Of a stretch of DNA of 64,000 nucleotides, positions 42,260 to 57,700 are shown piece after piece. This DNA comes from Lingula anatina. Taxonomy: Eukaryota > Brachiopoda > Lingulata > Lingulida > Lingulidae. The DNA lies in assembly GCF_001039355.2 (NCBI RefSeq), contig NW_019775480.1, positions 627,137 through 691,136 of the forward strand, given 5' to 3'. The notes beneath the pieces were generated by a model. That model ran no database searches and was not told the DNA's origin. It saw only the letters and a program-made list of their open reading frames with translations. A program made the position numbers and the translations under genes. Position 1 is the stretch's first letter, and each line of letters opens with the position of its first letter.

Positions 42260-45200
42260 ACAATCAAGATGAACGACTGAGTAGTAAATAGTGGCTCATA
42301 TGTGAGAAATGTAGGAATATGCTACAGTCAGTGCTTTGTATGCCTTTCACAAAGCTGGAAGACTTGCATAGTCTCCAGGGCTCTCTGACAGAACATATAA
42401 CAACAGGATACAGACATGTATATATGAATACTATGAAAAAATGCCCATTTATCAGGATTTTAAAATGGGAGTTTAAAAAACAATGGTATTCTGTTGATTT
42501 TCAAATTCATTATTGTAAAAAATAATTTTATTTTATGAAGACAGATGGTGAATTATTCCAGGAAATTATTTCAGTATCAGGAAAGTGCATGCATGCCATG
42601 TCTCAGAACTACAGTGCCTCCATGCCCTTCAAAATTTTGACAAGAATTCACTTGTTCTAATTTTTACAAAAAAATAATTTTTTTTAAACATAAAAGTGTT
42701 TTCTAGTCATGGCAGTGATCTATTGTGAGACAAACATTATAGTAGATATGTACTTTATGCTCAAAATTTGACAAGTTTCATGTTTATTAGGTGATTGATG
42801 CAAAAGGTGCACTATTTCTGGGTATCCTCTGATACAAAAAAATGATCTAGATACATAGATGATGTTCACTGGGAGCAGCACACACCTTTATTAATACCAG
42901 TATGATTGACATTTTTACACTTTACATAATAAATTTATTGTTATGTATATTGGAATATTTATGATGTACTAATCCATTTGTCACTGACATTTATTATAAC
43001 CAATTTTCTGGCTTTTAGCAGCACTGTTAAACATTTTGAGAGCTTCTCCCACTTTAGGAAGATTATGCAAAAGTTCTCATTGTTGTCACCATTGGTATAC
43101 AACCGTATTAGTGGGTCCTTCTAAAGGCCTGGCCTATTGAATTGGTACATATTTATACTTTTCTTACATGCTTGATGTGGATAGTTGTGCTTGTATTATA
43201 TGATGTGACTTGTTTAAGTGCCAGCACCACATTGCTATTTTATCATATCCGTGGTCAGAAACAAAATGCAGATCATTTTGCTTTAAAAAGATCATTATGA
43301 CATGCTAGTGAAATGCCATATCTTGCTGCAAATGTGGTAAACAGCATAAAAATCTTAGGTTAATTGACCATGGTGATTCCAGAATGTGCATTGATTAAAC
43401 AGTTTTTGTCCTGGTTGATTTGACTGCCACAATAGACAGATCTGTGATATCTTACCAATTAGTGTGTAATGTGCCTGATTCCAGGAATCTCCATCCTGCC
43501 TTTTCAGTTCATCAACCTTGAAGCAGATCAAATCTTGAGGAGTTAATCTTAGATAAAAATCTTAATCTTAGATATTCTATTCAAATAAACATTATTTTAT
43601 TTTAGTACAGAGGCTTAAATTCAAGAATAACCAGATGGTTTTGATTAAATTTTGTTCCACCTGGCAAAAATATCCCCAACATGAGTTAAATCCAATCCTC
43701 ATTAATGTTCCTTTGGGTAAATAAGGAGACATTGTTTATAATGACTCGTGTTTAAGAAAAGTATAGAAACAATATGATAACTGAAAAAACGATATTATTT
43801 AAAGTGGTGTTTTTTGCAGTATGGTACTTGGGGGTTATAGATTTTGCTATAAACGAATAGCTTATACCAGTGAAACCTGAAATATTTTTGATAAATTGAT
43901 TATATATCTAAGAATTAAGTTCAGTTAAACTGTATGATACAACAGTAGGTACTTTTCCAGTGGTTTTGCTGTATTCAGTAAAAGAACATTTAAGCTGAAA
44001 ACAAAAGAAAGTAATGTAATCTAGAGCTGGTCTCTTTCTTAGCAAATTAATTTTCAGTGGGAAGTGCTTGACAAAAAAAGAAATGGTTAGTAATTATGCA
44101 TGCATTCATTCGTATAACTTGCTGTATGAGCAAATGATCCAAGCGCTCTTTATACATATGTAGAATTATATTTTCTTTTTAAGTCGATCTGATGGAAATA
44201 AAATTTTTAAAAAGCTTTTTATGGTTGAAGTGAACTTGTAGCTGGCATAATTATTAACTGACAAAATTAGTGTGTATGTTGGTGGCTGTCATTCCTGAGA
44301 TGTAAGCAACCTGAGCCTTACATCATTGCAGGGTGGTCTGTTGATAAAGCCTCTTTATGACACCATATTTGTCTACCATAATACAAAATAATTAGGATAA
44401 TAATAAATTCCATATATATGTCGTGATGGGTGTGATACAGCTACTTAGCTTATTCTATTAAGACATGGCAGGATGTTCAGTGGCCAATTTAATGGGGGTT
44501 AGGGGCCTCCTGACCCTCCCCCCTTCGGTTTCTGAAAAAAAAATCACACCAATATTTTTTTTCATAAAATTAGAATTTTGACTAGCTGAATCATACTTTT
44601 AGTTCTAAACTGTCCCTTTTGCCCTCCAAAACACCAAAAACTTTCGGGACCCACGAGCGAACCCTGAGCCCTACCCCAAGGGAGCGAGGGTTGGCTTTGC
44701 ATCCGAGAACTGTCATTCCTAAAAAAACTGGATCCTTCTTCAAATCCTGTATGTTGTAGCAAGCAGGTTCACTACTATAGTACTTCTAAGCAAACGGAGT
44801 GTTGCAGTAAAATGCGCGAATATCCGTTAAAGCACACCAAAATGTTCTTTTGGTTAATTAAAACACAGTTTAACAGTTTTATATATTTGATAATAAAACA
44901 CTCTCACTGTTTTCGTCCTTTTTATTTACATTGGCCTCGATATCAAGCGAACGGAAGGGAAATCCCATGCGCACTTGTATATGCGCAAACAAAAAGGACA
45001 CATGTTTGGGGGTCCAGTATTTTCTTGTTGAAGAACCAGACGGGGCCCATCTTTATAACAAGTTTCGTGTTTCAACAGTAGTATTATAAGGTAAGATTAA
45101 GTTTGAAGGCCATGACACCAAAGATGTACGTTATTATGAATATAATATAGCATTCCGGAACAAGTGTACGTGCAACACGACTGTGTTGCAGTTACTGTAG

Positions 45201-45293
45201 CACTTTTGCAAATAGAAGTGTAAGGCATTCTGCTTCATTTGCTCTCTCTCTCTCAGTTTATTTCTTTGTATTATTTTTAGAATCCAAGACAAG
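42260..45293. other. 3'UTR of the SNX9-like gene and intergenic region to NAT10
   Basis: The 3'UTR probably ends after AATAAA at 42928-42933. The rest is AT-rich with no supported gene. A GC-richer patch at about 44500-44760 resembles a decayed dispersed repeat. An acceptor TTATTTTTAG at 45271-45280 directly precedes the NAT10 start exon, implying a 5'UTR exon upstream, possibly ending at AAG|GTAAGA near 45090. Confidence 0.5.
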
Positions 45294-45724
45294 ATGGTTA
45301 GAAAGAAAATTGATAATCGCATTCGGATTATGATAGAAAATGGAGTAGCAGAACGACATCGCAGTTTGTTTGTCATAGTTGGAGACCATGGGAGAGACCA
45401 AGTAAGCATTAAGTGCATTGTTCATGTTTGTGAAATTGTTTTTTTTATTGCTTATTATTTGGTAAGATTAAAATTAAATGAACAATCGCATCAGGGATAT
45501 CTCTTTATTGTTAAAAAAAACACTTCTGATGAATCTGAAAATTGAAGAAAAGTGGGACAGAGTTAGGTCTCGCTATCTCAGCATTTGTATTTGGCAAGCT
45601 CAAATATAGTCACTGAATGATAATTTCAATATTGTGAGAAAGTAAAAGAAGTAATCTGCAACTGTTTATCATTATATATGCATGTATATTTTAGGTATGT
45701 ATGCATGAGTGCATATATTTGTAG

Positions 45725-45785
<61 letters not shown>

Positions 45786-48717
45786 CTTAAATTAACACTG
45801 CATGTGTACATGTAGGTTGTTATTCTGCACCACATGTTATCCAAAGCAGCCATCAAGGCCAGACCATCTGTGTTATGGTGCTACAAAAAGGAGCTGGGAT
45901 TCAGTAGGTAAGACATTTAAATTGTTGTAATGGTTATCCATCACATAATGCCATTTCAACATACTAGTACTAAACAATCACCTAGTCACACCAACATTAG
46001 AACCTGAAAGATTTTAAATGCAAAACTCATCATTTATTCCATGTGGTCAGAGTGCATTGCCAAATAAATATTTATTTTTTTCATTTCAAATGTACAATAG
46101 ATTTTTATTTATTTATTTTTAAAAATTTATATTTAGAATGAAAGTTTTTGTTTTTGATTGGTTAAATGGGGGAAAACAGAAATATAGTATAAAATACATA
46201 AAAAATTTCATTTGTATTGTAGCCATAGGAAGAAAAGAATGCGTCAGTTGCAGAAGAAGATCAAAAGTGGTAAGCTGGATGTGAAAGAGGATGACCCATT
46301 TGAGCTCTTTGTGGCAGCAACAAATATAAGATATACTTATTATTCTGAGACACACAAGATTCTTGGGAATACATTTGGGATGTGTGTGTTACAGGTAATT
46401 TATTTAGTAATACTGTTTAAATAATGTTATATAATGATTCTAGTGTCCAGTGTAAAGTTTTCAAAGTTTTGTAATAACCTGTTTAAATGAAAATTATTTA
46501 AGGAAGATTGATGATTATTATTGTTTTGTATTGTTTATGAAGTTATTTATTAATTGAATTTGGAAATTAGTCACTGCTATGGGTACTTACAAAAGATTAT
46601 TCACATGATTTTTTTTCTGTTCCCCCCTCCAAAAAAAAAATAATAATAATAATGATAATAATAAAAATTAAATGCATTTATTTGAAGCAATTTATATTTC
46701 TTAATAGTATGATCTATCTTATGATATATGCAGGACTTTGAGGCTTTGACTCCTAACCTCCTAGCCAGGACTGTGGAGACAGTAGAGGGAGGAGGTCTGG
46801 TAGTTCTGCTCCTCAGGACAATGACATCCCTCAGGCAGCTGTATACCATGACTATGGTAGGTGACATCAAATAACAGCTGTATACCATGACTATGGTAGG
46901 TAACATCAAATAACAGCTGTATACCATGACTATGGTAGGTGACATCAAATAACAGCTGTATACCATGACTATGGTAGGTGACATCAATTAACAGCTGTAT
47001 ACCATGACTGTGGTAGGTGACATCAAATAGCAGCTGTATACCATGACTATGGTAGGTGACATCAAATAGTAGCATTTACCACTGGAGTCTGTAACACATA
47101 ATGTAATGAACCTTTTCATATACATATGGAATGAATGTCCTAAACTTACATAATTTTGAATGCTTAATTTAAAGCGTGGGCTCAGAATAAGACATTATGT
47201 TTTCATCTAAACTTAGTGGATAACGCAATCCAAAGATTCCACGATTCATGTCAGATTTACGTAAGGTCGCGCAAAGAAAACCCAAGTCCACATAATGACC
47301 ACTTAAAGATTTATTCATTGTCGCTCGGTAGCTACATATTCTAAGTGAAGTCTCCAACTCTTAACTCGTCTGCGCCGTACTCCGTCGCTTCCAATCTCCT
47401 CCTTTGATGCCTCCTCTCGCTGTCCTCCTCTATGTCTCCCCTCTGTTCAATTCCCATCGCTTAAATACTAATTTGTTATCTTACATGGATCCAATGCTGC
47501 ACTATTGTGCGATGTACGTCAAACCTAATTACTTTTAATTGTATAGTTAATTTCTTTACTTTGGCGTTATACACAGAGGTCGCAGCATTACTCAAAAACT
47601 ATTGGACTACATCACATCATATGAGTTAAAAAGATACATGTATCTATGTCGGACACAACATAATCCATTTTCTAAATTATTTTAAAGCTTTTTGATTAGT
47701 AAGGTTTTAAAAATTGTAGCTGATTGGTCATTTATGTCAGATTTAAAACTCTTCAATACAAATAAAACTGACTAAAACTAATCACATTTTTTATGTTGTA
47801 TTATTGCAGGATGTCCATGCTAGGTTCAGGACAGAGTCTCATCAGGATGTGGTTGGAAGGTTCAATGAAAGGTGAATTTATATTGCATGCAATAACCATT
47901 TAAAAGTGAATTATAACTCGTGTACTACAGCAAGACATCATGTAAATAATATGAGAGCAGTTTAGAAATAATTTTATGTTATTAAAGGTCTGTTGAAGAT
48001 GACTACTTATTCTTGGTCATGGTCTTAATATTGAAATGAATTTAATCAGTCTGTCTAGTTTGCTTTTAAACAAAAATATTAATGTGAAAATATTTTGCGT
48101 TATGGGACATACCCCATCCAAGCTAAGTAAAAAGATTTATTACTTTCATACATATTTATACAACTTTCTTGCACTTCAGATATGAAATTATAATTGTAAC
48201 ATAACTCATTATTTCAGGTTCTTGCTGTCTTTGGCATCCTGTAAAAGATGTATGGTAATTGATGACCAGCTCAATGTGCTCCCAGTATCTTCACATACGC
48301 TGCAAATTCAGCCTGTGCCACCTAAAACTTCAGTAAGTAATTGAGTCAGTTGACACAAAGTATCCTGTTGTTCTTCATATCAAACATGTACTCTGGTAGC
48401 AAAATCAGACTTCAACTGCAGAAATAGATCAGAAGCAGTTTTATGTATTATTAAGGTGTTGTATTTGTAATTTTCATGGTTGCTTTCTGTACAGGATTAT
48501 TGGAATATATTCATATATTTTGAAAGGGATTTTTTTTTGCTAAAAATTACTATTGATGTCTTTATGAAAAAATTGTAGTATACTTCACTTTTTGTTTTAA
48601 AAAGGATGACCCCCTGCCTCCGTCAGAGCAGGAACTAAAGGAACTGAAGGAGTCTCTACAAGACACTCAACCAGTGGGGGTGCTAGTGGACAGCTGCAAA
48701 ACTCTGGATCAGGTCAG

Positions 48718-48780
<63 letters not shown>

Positions 48781-51700
48781 TTTTAATTTTTTTTACTGTT
48801 GATATCATTTGTGAAAATATATTCGGAATAATGAAAGAACACAAGATTCTAAATGTTTTTCTTGAAGCAAATATTTAATTTTTTTATTGCACAATTTTTT
48901 TTTTCAAGAGAAAGCTTATGATGATTAAAATGATTTTGTATGAAATCATTGTGTCCAAAAACCATACACCGTAAAAGAAGCAGTGTTAAATACAATTGTT
49001 AATTGTTTTATACTTAAGATTTAAAGTACAAAAAAGAAATATTGATGTTGTTGCTAAGTAATTTCTTTTGATTCTGAAGTTATAACTCTTTTATAACAGT
49101 AAAAACTGTTACTGTAATGCAATTCATTTTGATTTTGAAGCCTATTCAAATAGATCATCAATAACATACTTTAATAAACAAAATATTAAAAGCACAGCCC
49201 ATCAGAAGGTATTAATGATAAGTACTTCAGCATGTAGTTAAGAATGCGTATTTTGCTGTTATCTGGTAAGGCCACCAAGATCATTCAAAATCACATAGTA
49301 TTTTAGAACTTTAGGCAGAGGTAACATAGCTACCTTTGGCAATATAGGAATCTTTAACTTAGTTCTTATTGCCAGTCTACATATCTGCTGTAGAGAAGGC
49401 ACACTAAGCAACAGGTCATCCAGCAAAGAGGCTGTCTGTGAACCCAAGATGGCAGTGGATAGCATCTCTCTGTCATGTTTGTCAATCTGTGCCCCGGCCA
49501 AGAGCAGCATTATTAGTGCTCTTTCATCTGCATGGGGGGCAGCTAAAGTGGCGTAATGAAAAGCGTTCTTACCAAGACCATTCTGCAGATTAGGGTTACA
49601 GCCAAACTGCAGGAGGTACTGCATAGATTTCAGACACCTAGCTTTGGTGGCCAGTATGAGGGGCGTGTTGCCATTACAGTCCTGAACATTAAATTCTGCT
49701 CCATTCTTCAGCAGTTGGAGAACTGCCTGTGGAAATCCATCTAGAGCAGCAAGATGGAGGTATGTCTGCCCAGAGAGAGCCTGATGGTGCACATTAGCTC
49801 CACCTGCTATAAGCTTGTTCAACACTGCTAGATTTCTGTGAGTCAGAGCCAGATAGATTGGCGTGTGATTTTGTGAGTTGAAGATGTTAGCATCAGCTCC
49901 TGCTTTGAGCAGCAGTTCAGTGATGTCGTCATCGCCAGTGGAAGCCATGAGGTGTAACACTGTATTTCCTCCATTATTGACTGCATTCACGTCACATCCT
50001 GCCTGTACAAGTCTCTGTACTATGTGAATGTGCCCACGTTTAGCTGCTAAGGACAAGGCAGTGTTATGTCCTTTATCATATCCATTGAGATTTATACCAG
50101 CATCAATGAAGAGATCCACCACATGCTGATGGCCATAGTAAGCTGCTTCATGCAAAGGTTGGGACAACCAGTTATTGCTCCATTTTCTTGAAGATCGGAT
50201 ACTGAGGTGGTGAATTCCCCTTACAAAACTTATAGAGGCACTGTGGATGTCACTGAACAAATGTTCTGATGGTGTGTTTGGAGAGACTCTTTCTCCATCA
50301 TCACCATCAATCTCATCATTTTCATTACTGCCACCGTCATTATGAGTGTAGCAGCCGTCCTTCAGTACATGCGACTCTGGTCCAGATCTCCTCTTTGGAA
50401 AAAGTGGCTTTGAAACAAAACCTCTTGTATTATCTAAAACAAGTGCTGCCTCTCCTTTGCTTGACAACTGGAGGAAGATAGCAGAGTCCTGATTTGAAGA
50501 GTTTGAGCTCACGCAATTCCCCATGTGAAATTTAAGATATGTCAACAAATGTTGATTCTTGAACGAATATTTCATTTCCACATTTTACCTCCATGGTGGT
50601 GCAGTTTTTTACATAAAAAATTCCGGAAAAATTCCAATCAAAACACAAATGTTATGTTACATGTGCTATTTTCAATACATATGAGGAATACTTCCGTCAT
50701 ACTGCCACAATAAGAACGTTTTACATGTTGCCAGATTTTAGCATAACTACTTACTGCAGGTTTCTCTAATTGTACATGTATTTAAAGTTATTTAATGAGC
50801 TCATGTTGAGGATTTAAAGTTCCATGTGGATTTATATAGTACTCTTATCATGTCCCAGTTTAATGTGTGTTCAATGCACTATCTCCGTCAGCACATTCTG
50901 CAAGGACAGGTATCTTCTCTGATGTAGGATTGCATAACTGCTGGCATACATACCACAGGAACCCTGGGCTCTGTGTGTTCTCAGATAAGATGCATGCCTT
51001 AGCTGGCTTACACTGTGTTACTGCTCAGTGTACAGATTCACAGCTATAGTCAATAATATTCTTATGCCTAGTCACATTCTGAATACTGTTGACTGTCTGT
51101 GAAGTCCTTAATGAAGCCTAAAGGTTAATTCCCTGGTTGAACTATGAATACCACTTTGAATAACTTGTTTAAGTTGTGAAAGACATTTCTCTAAGTGAAT
51201 CACCAGAAGTCTTCCTGCCTGACATTTTCTGACCTGCAGCTATGTGCCACAGGTGACATCTTGTCCGTTGTGTAGATCATGAAAAGGGTTTTTTAATAGG
51301 TTTTGATACTTGATCTTGTTATGTGCCTGACTGGATGTAGTGCCTGGATTACTAACTGGGTCTGTACATTCATGTTCAGGGGACCGCAGAGAGATAGGTG
51401 TATTGTGTATTGTCCTCACCTATCAAATAACTATGGCAAGTTTTCTATGTTACAACTCATTTAGATGTGCCACTGATGCACTTAAATTGTCTGACTTGTG
51501 TATTGAAGGCAGGATAATCCACTGATTTTTTACAACTTAATATTTATATCTGTATGGTTTTTTTTTCCTTTTTTTNTAATCAGATTTTTTGCCATCTTTG
51601 AACACATGCACACTAACGTGTGTGTGGGAAAATCATCAAATAATGTGAAATTACAGTTTTATTTGGTTTTAGTATTGAAAAAAAATGTCACCATCCCATA

Positions 51701-54700
51701 AAATGCAGGACTTTATTTTAATAAATAATTCTAACTTAAATTTAGTATATTTGACTATGGGTTGAATTATCCACATGGATATTAACAAAATTTGTTTTTG
51801 TATCCTCTTTTTTTTCCTTAGGCAAAAGCAGTGCTCAAATTTGTTGAAGCAATATCTGAGAAGACTCTGCGCAGCACAGTGTCACTTACAGCTGCTCGTG
51901 GTCGAGGGAAGTCTGCCGCACTGGGCCTAGCCATTGCTGCTGCAGTGGGCTTTGGGTACGTACCATTTTTTCAGAGTTGATTTTCAAACTATGGATTTCA
52001 ATATTAGGCTAATAGTATATGTAAGAATTGTAAAATTCTGGTTTAAAAATATATTATTAGTATATACAATTTGGCAGTTAGTATACAATTTGGCAGTTAT
52101 TAATAAATGTGTTATGCTTTCTAAAGATGTATTCTTTCCAATTTACTTACATTTTTTAAAAATTTATATCCATTTCAATTTCAGATTTAAATTAGATAGA
52201 TATTAGATGGAAATAATTTTTATCATATTATTCAGGTACTCCAATATTTTTGTCACCTCCCCCTCACCAGAGAACTTGAAAACAGTATTTGAGTTTGTAT
52301 TTAAAGGATTTGACAGTTTAGAATATCAGGTAATCAATGAATGTAAATTGTCTTCTTTTCACTTTGCTGAATTAAGCTAGTCTACCAATAACCTTCTGTG
52401 TAGACACATTTCAAATGTAACATATTAAAAATAAAGATTTTGTATTGCAATTTTAATAGTTCAAAAATTATTTTTATTTTTAGTGCATTGAAATCTGTTT
52501 GATTAACTTGTGAAAAATATGTTTCTGTTTGTATATATATATATATATATATATATAGGAGCATCTAGACTATGAGTTGGTGCAGTCCACCAATCCAGAG
52601 TTCAACAATGCTATAGTCAGAGTGAACATTTTCAGAGAGCACAGGCAGACCATACAGGTTGGTGACCACAACTCACTAATAGAGATTTACTTCGATGACC
52701 AACTTTATTTTAACAACATCAACATTTTTAATACTTCTGTTTGCCAGCAATATAGCTTGTAACAAGCTCGACTAGATGTCTAAACAGCATGTGTAAATCA
52801 ACTCAGTTGTAGTTGAAAGGTATCCTCTTGTTTTCAGTATATTCACCCTGGAGATGCACACAAGCTGGGCCAAGCAGAACTGGTCTGTATAGATGAGGCA
52901 GCAGCCATTCCATTACCTCTGGTGAAAAATCTTCTTGGTCCATATCTTGTCTTCATGGCTTCAACAGTAAATGGGTAAGGATAATTTCTAATGTTTCAAT
53001 GCATCAAAGAACTCATTTCTTTACTCAGAAAATAGAAAGTGCATTGAAACTATTGGACTAGGTAATATGCCCCCTCTTCTTTCCAACATACCCATATAAT
53101 CACCAGCTTTACTTTATTTTACTCAGTGCCAGGAGGAGGCATGTCTTAAAATCTGTTAATCTGATTTCATTCAGCGAGAGTCCCTGCAGAGTTGCTTTGA
53201 ACTCCCTAGTTAATTGTGAACACACCCTTTGATTTGAAATATGTATAATTCTGATATGCGTGATAAGATAAAGTATGACGTAACCATTGAAATTTTCTTT
53301 TGAAAAGTTATGAAGGCACTGGAAGGTCTTTGTCCCTGAAGCTATTGCAGCAGTTAAGGCAACAAAATGTGACATTTGGGAAGCAGGCAACGGATCAACA
53401 GAAAGGGGCACCTGGCGGGCTGGCTTCTGCCACAGGTAGTTCACCTGTTTACAGTAATAGTTTTCAAATAATCAAAACATCCATATATGTACACAATCAG
53501 TGAACATTAGAAACCATAAGTGTCTTACGTCTGATTTCTGTCATATTGAACACATTGAGTGGAAAAGATATTTCCAGTTTTGAAGCATGTGAAGAGGTAT
53601 AAATATCCTGTATACACAACCTTAGATTATTTTATTCTTTTCTTAAGTTTCAAACATATTATGCTTTTTTTAAATGAAATATTTGTCATTTGTAGGTCGC
53701 ATACTGCATGAGATATCGCTGACGGAGTCTATACGCTATGGAGATGGGGATGCTGTAGAGCAGTGGTTGAATGAAGTTCTCTGTCTGGATGCTTCCAATG
53801 TTCAGAGGATCTCGTCTGGGTGCCCTGTCCCTGAGAATTGTGATTTGTACTATGTGAACAGGGACACTTTGTTTTCCTATCACAAAGCCTCTGAGGCTTT
53901 CTTACAGAGAATCATGGGGCTGTATGTTGCTTCTCACTACAAGGTACACAATACGGCATTACTTGTAAAGTTTGATGAAAGATATATATATATATTTTAT
54001 AGGTAATAATTTTAATGGAGCATTGCTATCATGGTATGTTCTGTAAGATTCTGTAAGAAATGCCCACTGTTAAGTGGGTTTACTGTCAGATTGTATTGAA
54101 AATATCACTAAATGCTAAAACAGTATTTTATCTGGTTCAATTACTGATGAAATACAGTTGTTTATCCCGTTTTTATTTTTATCATCAGAATACTCCCAAT
54201 GACCTTCAGATGTTGTCAGATGCTCCAGCACACCACATCTTTGTTCTCCTGGGACCAGTAGACCCCACACAGAACACACTGCCTGAAGTGCTCTGTGTCC
54301 TACAGGTTAGAGTGTTAGAGAATTTTGTATTTGATGGGACCTGGAGAAAAAGTTAGAAGGTTTTATATGAGGTTCATTGTAAATAAATTTTTCTTTTTAC
54401 AGTAAATCTGTTTATTATTGTCTGAATAGTGATTTGTCCAATAAAAATATTTCTTAAGGAAAGCAAATTGCTTTTTGGACAAAAGGTTGATATTAAGTGT
54501 GGAATTGTATTTTGTCTTTATTTATGTGCAATGACTTTGCTAAGTTTCATCTAAGTGTTATTGATTCAGGTGTGCCTGGAAGGTGAGATCTCTAAATCTA
54601 ACATAATGAACAGTCTCTCCAGAGGCAAGAGAGCATCAGGGGATCTTATTCCATGGACTATCTCTCAGCAGGCAAGTAGTGAAAGTTGCTGCATAAACTT

Positions 54701-57700
54701 GCTGCATAAACGGTGAATGTAAAAAGATCCATGGTTTAGGGAATTTTATTATTAAAGGACAATCATTCTACAGACCATCTGTCTATCACTGTTGACAGGT
54801 TTTGAATGTTTTTGAATTTTTAATGGCTGTTCCACAACAAATATGTATGAGCATTTCTATAAAAAAATTTGATTCTTCCTCCATCAGTGAAAGTGGCTCA
54901 CAACCTCCATTTGATTTTAACTGTACTATTATTATGTGTATCATCATTTCAGTTTCAAGATCATGACTTCCCCCAGCTGTCAGGAGGCAGAGTGGTGAGG
55001 ATAGCCACCCATCCAGATTATCAGGGGGTGAGACTCAAGTCTTCACTGTTCAAACTTTGTATAGATTCTGTGAAGTTGTCAATGAAATGTTTGGCAATCA
55101 AATATGATATAGCACATGTTTGTAAGAATGCAATTAAGATATGGCTGTTAGTTTATTTTTTTATATTTATACACGGAGTAAAAATATATGATGTTTTGTT
55201 CTAGATGGGATATGGGACACGTGCCTTGGAAATTCTGCAACATTATTATGAAGGCAAGATACCCAGCTTAGTGGAAGATGCTGTTGTGGAAGAAGCTGTT
55301 CCTACTGTTAGCAAAGACGTAAGTGTTTTCTTAATATTTAGTCAGTGATTGAGTCATACAAATCTCTAAATTTATAATTTTCATACACATGATGATGATA
55401 TTAAAAGACCTGTCCCTTTTGCCCCAATAGGCTGTGGGTCTTCTTGAGGAGAGGATTGCACCCCGAAAGAACCTCCCACCATTGTTACTAAAGCTCAGTG
55501 AGAGACCTGCAGAAAAGTTGGACTATCTTGGAGTGTCGTATGGGTTGACTGCAGGACTCCTGAAGTAAGTTAGTACAAATACAGTGAATAATTTTAAAAG
55601 TTTATAAGCTTATTGTACTAAGGTTTAGTAAAGTTTACACCATTTAGGGGCAAGCGGTGTTGAGGGAAACAGTATTGTTGAAAAAAATCCTAGGAAAGCA
55701 GTGAGAAAAAGATGATGAAGATACATTCCTGTATATTTTCAGGTTCTGGAAGCGTTCTGGTTTTATCCCTGTTTACCTTAGGCAAACACCAGTAAGTGAT
55801 ACTGTTTGGCTGTCATCTTTCTCATCTCACTTTATTTTTTTGACTGTGATTCTTCATGCATCTGTGTTCTCAGAAAAAATAAAATTAGATGAATTTGTCT
55901 AGCAGTATATTTGATGTGTCTGTTACTGATTATTTCTCTTCACAAAATATTACTATGTGGGATTTAATTGGTTTATCAAAATTAATTTTTTTCCCTTCCT
56001 CTTCCAGAATGATTTAACAGGGGAGCACTCGTGTATTATGTTGAAGGTTTTAAATGAAGGAGAGAAGACAGAACAGGAAGAGGAGTCCTGGTTGATGGCA
56101 TTCTGGAAAGGTTGGTTTAACTCTCAGTAATCAATTACAGGATATTTTAAAATATCTTTAAACTCTTAAAAGACTTCCTTTCTTGTTGTCAAGCATATTT
56201 TAATAGATGTTTAAAAGATGTTTCTAAAGCCTTTTCACTGAAGCCTGATTAATTGTACCACCAGCGTTAGCGCTGGCNCTATCTTTGCCATCAGTGTGTA
56301 TCATTAACTGAGGTATATTTAACAATTTCTTTCATCAAAGGTTGGGTCCTATCTATATCAGTAAAGGAATATTTATTTTGTTATAATGATTTTATTTCAG
56401 ATTTCCGCAGAAGATTTTTGTCTTTGTTATCGTACCAGTTCCGCACTTTCCACCCATCTCTCTCCTTAAGTATTCTTCAACAGAAACAATGCAAAGAAAA
56501 GGAATCAGGTAGGTATTAGTCAGGATTGGGACTGATGATGGGGGAAAAGGGGAGCAATGATTATATCCACCTTTTTTTAAAGGGTGATCTTGTACTTAAT
56601 TTGTGGAATAGCTATTTTTATGTGAAAGAAGGCATTGAAATGCTTCTCGGTATATATAATGAAAATCAGTATTTATTTCATGTTGTTTTGACATTAAAAA
56701 ATTTCCTATTTCAAGTAATCAGTGCAGAAGAGTTGGACAACTACTTCACTAAATATGACCTGAAGAGGCTAGAGCTGTATTCCCAGAACATGGTAGACTA
56801 TCATCTCATCATGGATTTACTGCCATCTATAGCCAGGCTGCACTTCCTAAACAAGACAGGGGTTCACATCAGTGCAGTACAAGCTGTGAGTAGAACCTGA
56901 AGCCAAGAAATAAATCAAGGCTTGATTTTCTGACTACAGTCCATTGTTCAATATAACTGTAGTTAACAGAGATCTGCCTTACACTTAACAGGTTAAAAGT
57001 TTGATGGTGAGAACATTTGATTGCTTGTAGACTGTACCTCTACTAACTCCTGCTACATCCCCCTGTATTTGCAGGCTATCTTGGTGTCCATGGGTCTCCA
57101 GCACAAGAGTGTGGAAGATGTGGAGAAGGACATGGAGGTGCCGTCCAGTCAGTTACTGGGCTTGTTCAACAGGGTCATACGGAAAATGGTGCAGGTGAGT
57201 AGACATAGGTAAAATGGACTGATCTATGGGGCAGTATTTGTTGTAAAATATATGTATATATATATATTTTTTTTTTTAGTAAAAAGGGCAACAATTATAT
57301 GAAGAAGAAAGTGTAGAAATGCCCTGTAAATATGATAAATGTAAGAATTTTGTTTTAGTTTATTAGATTATATAGTGTTATCTGTATGACGATATGTGTA
57401 ATGAAATATTAATGCATGTAAAATAAATCATGCATCAAAGGTTACCTGGGTTAAAAAAATTCTGATTGCAGCAATTCAACCAGATTGCTGAAGAGGCAGT
57501 GGAAAAAGATATGGTTGCAAGAAAAGAGGTTATCATGGAACCAGTGAAGAATTCTCTAGATCAGGAATTGGTAAGAATGAGAATAATATAACTTGTTTTA
57601 TTAGAAACCAAAGCAGTGGTAAATTAAAACAAACTCTGAAAAGAAAACTGACATATCAGGTATTTCAGTGATGAGCTACACAATTAATGCACTAATACTG

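Noticed and set aside
44500-44760. Minus-strand frame and GC-richer patch before NAT10
   Set aside because: Looks like dispersed repeat debris; no acceptable start, splice or domain evidence.
45626-45856. Minus-strand frame with repeated His-Thr
   Set aside because: Translation of the GT microsatellite plus antisense of NAT10 exon 2.
46601-47075. Minus-strand frames with a repeated YHSHGIQLL peptide
   Set aside because: Antisense reading of the 39-bp minisatellite; 39 is divisible by 3, so it stays open by chance.
47160-47540. Possible LTR or retroelement fragment in NAT10 intron 4
   Set aside because: Composition differs from the surroundings, but I found no terminal repeats, primer site or coding homology.
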